Assembly: GCA_005768755.1 (NCBI GenBank)
Contig: VAFL01000009.1
Span: 1 to 64,000, forward strand
Direction: 5' to 3'
From: Paracoccus denitrificans
Lineage (GTDB): Bacteria > Pseudomonadota > Alphaproteobacteria > Rhodobacterales > Rhodobacteraceae
Length of the DNA: 64,000 nucleotides
Positions 58,148 to 64,000 of the stretch are shown one piece after another (positions within the stretch are counted from its first letter, which is position 1; the number at the start of each line of letters is the position of its first letter). The notes under the pieces were generated by a model that was not told where the DNA came from, did no database searches, and worked only from the letters and a program-made list of their open reading frames with translations. A program made the position numbers and the translations under genes.

Positions 58148-59094
58148 GAATTGACGATATTCTTGCGGCGTCCGAACGCATCCGCGACTTGGTGCGGGTG
58201 ACGCCTTTCAAGCTTTCGCCCAGCCTGTCGAACGTGGCAGGTGGGCCGGTCTGGCTGAAATGCGAACACCGTCAGGAAACCGGTGCCTTCAAGCTGCGCG
58301 GCGCGTCGAATGCAGCGGCGCGGTTGGGCGATGTGGCCGGCGTCACGACGGCCTCGACCGGCAATCACGGGCGCGCGCTTGCTCATGCGGCGCGGAAGCT
58401 GGGCCTGCCCGCCGTGATCTGCGTGTCGAAACTGGTGCCGCAGAACAAGCTGGACGCGATTGAGGCACTCGGGGCCGAGGCCCGCGTCATCGGCGCCAGT
58501 CAGGATGAGGCCTTTGCCGAGGCCCGCCGCCTGCAACGCGATGAAGGCTTTGCGCTGATCCCGCCTTTCGACCATCCCGATGTGATCGCCGGGCAGGGGA
58601 CGCTGGGTCTGGAAATCCTTGATCAGGTGCCCGATGCGGCCGCGATTGCCGTGCCCTTGTCGGGCGGCGGTCTGTTGGCGGGCGTCGCGCTTGCGGCGAA
58701 GGCGCGGAAGCCGGGGATTCGCATCATCGGCATCAGTATGCAACGCGGGGCCGCCATGGCCGCCAGCCTTCAGGCCGGCCATCCCGTCGAGGTCGAGGAA
58801 CTGGAAACGCTGGCTGACAGTCTGGGCGGCGGGATCGGGTTGGAGAACCGGCTGACCTTTGCCATGTGCCGCGACCTCATCGACGATCTGATCCTGCTGA
58901 GCGAGGATGAAATCGCCGCCGGCATCCGCCATCTTGCGACCCAGGACAACGAAATCGTTGAAGGCGCCGCGGCCGTTGGTGCGGGCGCGATCCTTGCGGG
59001 CAAGCTGCGCGCGGATGGGCCGCTTGTCCTGATCCTGTCGGGCGAAAATATCGACCCGGCCCGCCATACCGCCATCGTCAGGGGAACGACATGA
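58141..59094 (+). CDS. eutB: EutB, threonine dehydratase-like PLP enzyme
   Basis: A 317-residue fold-type II PLP enzyme. PLP Lys is in ETGAFKLRGASNA, with STGNHGRALAHAA (phosphate/substrate loop) and PLSGGGLLAGVALA. It is proposed to dehydrate a hydroxylated diaminobutyrate intermediate from 5-hydroxyectoine. The start is TTG at 58141, inside the end of eutA; no ATG is available nearby in frame. Confidence 0.88.
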   Translation: MVGIDDILAASERIRDLVRVTPFKLSPSLSNVAGGPVWLKCEHRQETGAFKLRGASNAAARLGDVAGVTTASTGNHGRALAHAARKLGLPAVICVSKLVPQNKLDAIEALGAEARVIGASQDEAFAEARRLQRDEGFALIPPFDHPDVIAGQGTLGLEILDQVPDAAAIAVPLSGGGLLAGVALAAKARKPGIRIIGISMQRGAAMAASLQAGHPVEVEELETLADSLGGGIGLENRLTFAMCRDLIDDLILLSEDEIAAGIRHLATQDNEIVEGAAAVGAGAILAGKLRADGPLVLILSGENIDPARHTAIVRGTT

Positions 59095-60059
59095 CCGAGA
59101 TCCGGATCCTGCATGAGGCCCAGTTGCGCGAGCGGGTGCCCCTGGACGTCGCCGCCATCGAGGTTGTCGAACACGCCTTTGCCCTGCTTGCCAAAGGCGG
59201 GGTCGAAATGCCGCCGGTCCTGTCCATGCACCTGCCCGATGTGAACGGAGAGGTGGATATCAAGACCGCCTATGTTCCGGGCCTGCCGGGTTTTGCGGTG
59301 AAGATCTCGCCCGGGTTCTTCGATAATCCGGCGAAGGGGCTGCCCTCGACCTCTGGGCTGATGGTGGTGCTGTCGGCCGAGACAGGCCGGGTGCAGGCTG
59401 TGCTGCTGGACAATGGTTATCTGACGGATGTCCGCACGGCCGCGGCGGGCGGCGTCGCGGCCAGGCATCTGTCCCGCCCGGATGCCTGTCGGGCGGCAAT
59501 CTTCGGCGCCGGGCTGCAGGCGCGCATGCAGTTGCAGGCGCTGCGTCTGGTGCGCCCGATCACCGAAGCCGTGATCTGGGCCCGCGACCCTGGCAAGGCA
59601 CAGGCTTTGGCGGCAGAGATGCAGGGCGGCGGTATCACCATCTGCGCCGAAGCCGATCCCGAAACAGCCGCCGCGTTTGCCGATGTCATCGTCACTACGA
59701 CGCCTGCTACTCAGCCGATCCTTCGCGCCGACTGGCTGCGTCCCGGCCAGCATGTCACCGCCATGGGCAGCGATCAGGACGGCAAGAACGAGCTTGATCC
59801 CCTCTGCCTCGATCGGGCCGATCTGTATGTCGCTGACCGCGTCAGCCAGACCCGCAGCCTTGGCGAGTTGCACGCCGCCCTGGCCGCAGGGCTGATCACG
59901 GATACCGATGCCATCCCCGAACTGGGCGACATCATCACCGGCCAGCATCCGGGCCGGACATCGCCTGATCAGATCACCATCGCCGACCTGACCGGCACCG
60001 GCGTACAGGACACTGCCATTGCCACCCACGCGCTTGCCGCCTTCTCGAAGGATCGCTGA
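59091..60059 (+). CDS. eutC: EutC, ornithine cyclodeaminase/mu-crystallin family
   Basis: A 322-residue protein of the OCD/mu-crystallin family: KTAYVPGLPGFAVKISPGFFDNP, GLMVVLSAETGRVQAVLLDNGYLTDVRTAAAGGVAARHL and the NAD-binding AAIFGAGLQARMQLQAL. With EutA and EutB it is proposed to turn hydroxyectoine-derived intermediates into ectoine-pathway compounds. ATGA overlap with eutB. Confidence 0.9.
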   Translation: MTEIRILHEAQLRERVPLDVAAIEVVEHAFALLAKGGVEMPPVLSMHLPDVNGEVDIKTAYVPGLPGFAVKISPGFFDNPAKGLPSTSGLMVVLSAETGRVQAVLLDNGYLTDVRTAAAGGVAARHLSRPDACRAAIFGAGLQARMQLQALRLVRPITEAVIWARDPGKAQALAAEMQGGGITICAEADPETAAAFADVIVTTTPATQPILRADWLRPGQHVTAMGSDQDGKNELDPLCLDRADLYVADRVSQTRSLGELHAALAAGLITDTDAIPELGDIITGQHPGRTSPDQITIADLTGTGVQDTAIATHALAAFSKDR

Positions 60060-61256
60060 ATGCCCGAACTGCAACGGACGCCGGAACGATTTTCTACCGC
60101 AGAATACCAACGCCGCCTGCGCCAGACCCGTGACAGCATGGCGAAGCTTGGCCTCGACCTGCTGATCGTCTCGGACCCGTCCAACATGGCCTGGCTGACC
60201 GGCTATGACGGCTGGTCCTTCTATGTCCACCAATGCGTGATCGTGGGGCCGACCGGCGATCCGATCTGGTTCGGGCGCGGGCAGGACGCAAATGGTGCGC
60301 TGCGCACCGTCTGGATGTCCGAGGATCACATTATCGGCTATCCGGATTACTACGTCCAATCGGTTGAACGGCACCCGATGGATTACCTGTGGGCGCAGCT
60401 TGCCGACCGGGGCTGGCATCGCGGCTTCATCGGGGTCGAGATGGACAATTACTGGTATTCGGCCAAGGCACATGAGCGGCTTGTCCATGGCCTGCCCGAG
60501 GCGCAGATCCTGGACGCGACCGGGCTGGTCAACTGGCAGCGTGCGGTGAAATCCGATGAGGAACTGGCCTATATGCGCAAGGCCGCCCGCATCGTCGAAC
60601 GCATGCATCGCCGCATCGCCGACAAGGTCGAGGTCGGGATGCGCAAATGCGATCTGGTGGCCGAGATCTACGATGCAGGCCTGCGCTATGACGAATGGTC
60701 AGGTCATGGCGGCGACTATCCGGCGATCGTGCCGCTGCTGCCCTCTGGTCCCGACGCGGCCGCCCCGCATCTGACATGGGACGATCTGCCGATGAAGCCT
60801 GACGAAGGCACCTTCTTCGAGATCGCCGGCTGCTATCAGCGTTATCATTGCCCGCTGTCGCGCACGATCTTCCTGGGCAAGCCCCCGGCAGAGATGATCG
60901 AGGCCGAAAAGGCCGTGCTGGAGGGCATGGATGCCGGTCTTGACGCCGCCCGCGCGGGCAATACCTGCGAAGACATCGCGGCTGCGTTTTTCACCGTGCT
61001 GGACCGCCACGGCATCGTGAAGGACAACCGCACCGGCTATCCGATCGGGCTGTCATATCCGCCCGATTGGGGCGAGCGCACGATGTCGTTGCGCCGCGGC
61101 GACCGCACGGAACTGAAGCCGGGCATGACCTTCCATTTCATGACCGGCCTCTGGATGGAGAATTGGGGCTATGAAACCACGGAATCCATCATCATCACCG
61201 AAGGCGCGCCCGAACTGTTCTGCAACCTGCCGCGCAAGATGCTGGTGAAATCATGA
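60060..61256 (+). CDS. eutD: Ectoine hydrolase EutD/DoeA (M24 family)
   Basis: A 398-residue 'pita-bread' M24 aminopeptidase-like enzyme that opens the ectoine ring to N-acetyl-diaminobutyrate. Typical DoeA stretches: SDPSNMAWLTGYDGWSFYVHQ, MPELQRTPERFSTAEYQRRL, WSGHGGDYPAIVPLLPSG and IAGCYQRYHCPLSRTI. Begins directly at the stop of eutC and overlaps eutE. Confidence 0.93.
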   Translation: MPELQRTPERFSTAEYQRRLRQTRDSMAKLGLDLLIVSDPSNMAWLTGYDGWSFYVHQCVIVGPTGDPIWFGRGQDANGALRTVWMSEDHIIGYPDYYVQSVERHPMDYLWAQLADRGWHRGFIGVEMDNYWYSAKAHERLVHGLPEAQILDATGLVNWQRAVKSDEELAYMRKAARIVERMHRRIADKVEVGMRKCDLVAEIYDAGLRYDEWSGHGGDYPAIVPLLPSGPDAAAPHLTWDDLPMKPDEGTFFEIAGCYQRYHCPLSRTIFLGKPPAEMIEAEKAVLEGMDAGLDAARAGNTCEDIAAAFFTVLDRHGIVKDNRTGYPIGLSYPPDWGERTMSLRRGDRTELKPGMTFHFMTGLWMENWGYETTESIIITEGAPELFCNLPRKMLVKS

Positions 61257-62233
61257 ACCCGATCCGGCCCACGATCCCGCTGGACGGGCAGGGCAAGTCG
61301 CATGGCTTCCTGCGCCTGCCATACAGCCGCAACGACAGCGCATGGGGCAGCGTGATGATCCCGATCACGGTCATTGCCAATGGCGCCGGTCCCACTGCGC
61401 TTTTGACCGGGGGCAATCACGGTGACGAATATGAAGGCCCCATCGCGCTCCAGCAACTCGCATGGGAAATCGAACCCGCGAAGGTGACAGGTCGCGTGAT
61501 CATCGTCCCCTACATGAACTACCCCGCCTTCTGCGCGGGAACGCGTGTCAGCCCGGTGGATCAGGGCAACCTCAACCGCAGCTTTCCGGGCCGGGCCGAC
61601 GGCACTGTCACGCAGAAGATCGCGAATTACTTCAACGATGTGCTGGTGCCGCTGGCTGATGTGGTGCTGGATTTTCACTCTGGCGGCAGGACGCTGGACT
61701 TTCTGCCCTATGCGGCGGCGCATTATCTGGACGACAAAAGCCAGCAGGCCCGTTGCGTCGCCGCGATGCAGGCCTTCGCCGCGCCTTATTCCATGATGAT
61801 GCTGGAAATCGACGCTGTGGGCATGTTCGATACGGCGGTCGAAAGTCAGGGCAAGACATTCGTGACAACCGAACTTGGCGGCGGCGGCACAGCGACGGCG
61901 CGTTCCGCCCGGATCGCCATTCACGGCGCGCAAAACCTGTTGCGCCATGCCGGAATCCTGTCCGGCGACGTCGAGTGTGGCCAAACCGTCATGCTGGATA
62001 TGCCCGGGGACGACTGCTTTCATTTTGCCATGCAGGCAGGGCTGTTGCATCCATTGGTCGATCTGGGCGATCATGTCAGAAAGGGCCAGACCATCGCGCA
62101 GATATGGCCGACAGATCGCAGCGGCGTTGCCCCGGCAGTCGTCACCGCCAATATGGACGGCATACTCGCCGCGCGGCATTTTCCCGGACTCGTCCAGATG
62201 GGCGATTGCCTTGCCGTGATTGCCGTGACCTGA
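61253..62233 (+). CDS. eutE: N-alpha-acetyl-L-2,4-diaminobutyrate deacetylase EutE/DoeB
   Basis: A 326-residue zinc hydrolase of the succinylglutamate desuccinylase/aspartoacylase family. Zinc ligands are in GGNHGDEYEGP (His, Glu) and VLDFHSGG (His); ETELGG-like TTELGGGGTA carries a probable catalytic Glu. It yields diaminobutyrate and acetate. Last gene of the uehABC-usp-eutABCDE transcript. The gap 62234-62349 shows no gene or clear terminator. Confidence 0.92.
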   Translation: MNPIRPTIPLDGQGKSHGFLRLPYSRNDSAWGSVMIPITVIANGAGPTALLTGGNHGDEYEGPIALQQLAWEIEPAKVTGRVIIVPYMNYPAFCAGTRVSPVDQGNLNRSFPGRADGTVTQKIANYFNDVLVPLADVVLDFHSGGRTLDFLPYAAAHYLDDKSQQARCVAAMQAFAAPYSMMMLEIDAVGMFDTAVESQGKTFVTTELGGGGTATARSARIAIHGAQNLLRHAGILSGDVECGQTVMLDMPGDDCFHFAMQAGLLHPLVDLGDHVRKGQTIAQIWPTDRSGVAPAVVTANMDGILAARHFPGLVQMGDCLAVIAVT

Positions 62234-62349
62234 GGGGGCAGGCGACGGACGCGAAGGGGCTGACATCGCGGCGCAATCGTGACAGTTTCAGGCGGGCGGC
62301 GAATGCCGTTGTTTATCCAGGCCACGTTTGCTGGCAGAATGTTCGACCC

Positions 62350-64000
62350 ATGAAGACAAGACAGCTGGCCGCAGGCGGCTTGAATCTGCACAGGCGCGTC
62401 CTGAACCGGCTGAAACGCGTTGTTTCAAGCCCCGGATCGGGCCGTTCACTGAACGGTCTGGACGGCAGCATCGAAACGTTTGACGATACCCGCCTGACGG
62501 GCTGGGCAACTCGGTCCGGGCCACCATTACACATGTCGCTGCTGGTCGACGGCGTTGAAGAAGTTGATTTCATCGCAAACGCCCCGCGTCCCGATGTGAA
62601 GGCCGCCGGCCGGGGTCCATTGGAATGCGGTTTCGACATCGCAATGCCGCGCTATCTGAAGAACGGTCGCGGTTACCGGCTTGAAGTCAAGGTGAAGGGC
62701 AGCAACCAGCAACTGAATGGCAATCTGTTGCAGATTCACGGATCGGCCGATGCGAACAGTGTCGGCGACCGGTCTGCATTCTTCGAGGGCGTGGCGTTTT
62801 TCGATCCCGATCAGCAGACGATCGGTGGATGGGCCATGGGGGTCACCCGAGTTTCGCTGCGAATTAATGCAGGAAACGAGGTCACTATCCCGCTTGATCG
62901 TGAAGTGCCGGGCTTTGGCGGCGGGATACTTGCCGGGTTTTCCTATCCTGTGCCCGATGCGTTCCGGGACGGCAAGTCCCATCAGGCACGCGTCACGTTT
63001 GGTGACACGTCCGTGGAACTGGACTGCTCTCCGGTCAGTTTTTCGTGCCAGCCCAAGCCTTTGTCTGTCGAATTGACGGGTCAGAGCGAACACAGCGCAC
63101 ATTTCCGCGTGTTCCCATGCGCTGACAGCGCGCGGGATATTGCGCTTACGGCACGCGCGGGCGACCAAAAGGTTGAACTGCACCCCACGCAAACGGGATT
63201 TGACGTTGATCTGCCCCAGGACGGCGCGGATCTGACAATCGAAAGCCCGGACGGCACGCGTATCGCACGCTTCAGAATGCAGGCTGGCATTCTGCATCCC
63301 CCGTCGCCCCTGCGCGTGAACGAAGACAGACTGACCTCTCCCGAGGCGTTGCAGCTTGCGCGCGCGGCCTTTGATGCGTTCTGCGAACAGCCGGATACGC
63401 GTTTCGATCCGGATTGGTATCGCAAGGCCGACCCGCAGGCCGCCGGAATCACAGACTTTGACGATCTCGTCGCGCTATATCGCGACAGTGGTGCGCGTCG
63501 CGGCATTTCGCCTAATGCCCGGTTCAACGAAGCCGCAATGCGCGAGGCGGCGCCCATGCTGACCGAACTGGTCCATCAAGGCAGCCTGCCGTGCCTTTTC
63601 GCGGTGGAGCTGGCTTTGGGTGAAAACGTCCTGACAGGCTTTGACCATCTTCCGCCCCGGCTTCAGGCAGCATTGGCAATTGATCCACTGTCGGCCCCTG
63701 AATTGCCCCCCAACAACCATCTGCCGGCGCGCCGCGCGCCCGTTCCTGCGTTGGAGCGTTCGCAGTCTGATTGCATTTATTCGGCATGGGTCGCCCGGCT
63801 GAAGGCAGGACCGGACGAACTGGCCGAGATTGCAGTTGACGACCGCAACCTGACAGGCGAAATCGCGTCAGGCACATTGCTGCGAGAGCCGCTGGTGTCG
63901 ATCATCATGCCAAGCTGGAACCGCGGATTTACCATCGGCGAAGCGATACAGAGCGTCCTTGAGCAAAGTTATCCCAACTGGCAACTGATTGTCTGCGACG
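62350..64000 (+). CDS. Glycosyltransferase family 2 with long N-terminal accessory region (partial, cut by window end)
   Basis: The frame is open from ATG 62350 to the window end (550 codons, no stop). Residues ~30-120 and ~135-230 look like two repeated beta-rich modules (LNGLDGSIETFDDTRLTGWA; VAFFDPDQQTIGGWAMG). Around 345-390 there is a FDPDWYRKADPQAAG...DLVALYRDSGARRGISPNARFNE segment of a kind often found beside glycosyltransferase domains. The GT-A domain begins only at ~515 (PLVSIIMPSWNRGFTIGEAIQSVLEQSYPNWQLIVCD), so most of it lies beyond the window. Probably surface polysaccharide synthesis. Confidence 0.75.
   Translation, partial: MKTRQLAAGGLNLHRRVLNRLKRVVSSPGSGRSLNGLDGSIETFDDTRLTGWATRSGPPLHMSLLVDGVEEVDFIANAPRPDVKAAGRGPLECGFDIAMPRYLKNGRGYRLEVKVKGSNQQLNGNLLQIHGSADANSVGDRSAFFEGVAFFDPDQQTIGGWAMGVTRVSLRINAGNEVTIPLDREVPGFGGGILAGFSYPVPDAFRDGKSHQARVTFGDTSVELDCSPVSFSCQPKPLSVELTGQSEHSAHFRVFPCADSARDIALTARAGDQKVELHPTQTGFDVDLPQDGADLTIESPDGTRIARFRMQAGILHPPSPLRVNEDRLTSPEALQLARAAFDAFCEQPDTRFDPDWYRKADPQAAGITDFDDLVALYRDSGARRGISPNARFNEAAMREAAPMLTELVHQGSLPCLFAVELALGENVLTGFDHLPPRLQAALAIDPLSAPELPPNNHLPARRAPVPALERSQSDCIYSAWVARLKAGPDELAEIAVDDRNLTGEIASGTLLREPLVSIIMPSWNRGFTIGEAIQSVLEQSYPNWQLIVCD

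Noticed and set aside
58770..60608. 612-residue minus-strand ORF
   Set aside because: It is antisense to eutB, eutC and eutD, all clear family members with overlapping starts.
1..64000. Search for tRNA, rRNA, riboswitches, transposases and integrases
   Set aside because: No tRNA-like cloverleaf next to a junction, no rRNA sequence, no IS-type transposase frame and no known riboswitch consensus were noticed by eye; this is a negative by inspection only.

Overview
This window looks like an accessory (chromid-, plasmid- or island-type) region of an alphaproteobacterium of the Rhodobacteraceae/Paracoccus kind. The evidence is the high GC, the Hint_2-type protein, a ueh/eut ectoine cluster of the Ruegeria type, a ChvE/Ggu sugar system, and the dense packing of solute-binding-protein transporters (four intact ABC importers, one decayed ABC importer, three TRAP systems). 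No rRNA, tRNA, CRISPR array, IS element or replication origin was seen.

Layout. (1) 1-532: 3' end of a Hint-domain protein. (2) 588-9465: a complete autoinducer-2 (AI-2) uptake and processing locus. lsrA-C-D-B run leftwards and end in a class II aldolase; lsrR-lsrK-lsrG run rightwards from the same 216-bp intergenic region. LsrF is not present; the aldolase sits in its place. (3) 9710-12722: glycine-betaine/quaternary-amine ABC importer (proX-W-V). (4) 12771-18161: LysR regulator, DUF1445 hydro-lyase, TRAP transporter and a DUF2848 protein. (5) 18213-20770: an aldehyde dehydrogenase behind a deletion scar in which the 5' end of a branched-chain-type binding-protein gene is joined to the 3' end of livF, next to an AraC remnant. 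(6) 20913-23090: a membrane protein with three tandem SMI1/KNR4 (SUKH) modules. (7) 23258-33388: an FCD-GntR regulator and an aromatic meta-cleavage-type catabolic cluster with a TRAP importer; two pairs of identical-spacing ATCGAT palindromes mark its promoters. (8) 33512-34609: a PreA-like flavoprotein lacking its ferredoxin domain.

(9) 34904-49920: a leftward sugar regulon. ChvE-MmsA-MmsB (GguAB), GguC, an IlvD/Edd dehydratase and a sugar 1-dehydrogenase are followed by the galactofuranose-type importer YtfQ-YtfR-YtfT-YjfF, an SMP-30 lactonase and a mutarotase. Together they suggest uptake and non-phosphorylative oxidation of galactose, arabinose or related sugars. A GbpR-like LysR gene is divergent from chvE. 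(10) 49951-62233: ectoine/5-hydroxyectoine uptake and catabolism: DoeD-type aminotransferase and AsnC/DoeX on the minus strand, then enuR, uehABC, usp and eutABCDE on the plus strand. (11) 62350-end: 5' part of a large glycosyltransferase.

The most unusual items are the Lsr locus with a RhaD-like aldolase instead of LsrF, a catabolic cluster holding two proteins that have lost the usual metal ligands of their families, the triple-SUKH membrane protein, the liv-operon deletion scar, and an acidic, repeat-encoded tail on the ectoine-binding protein. All functional calls rest on reading motifs and remembered family sequences; no search was run.
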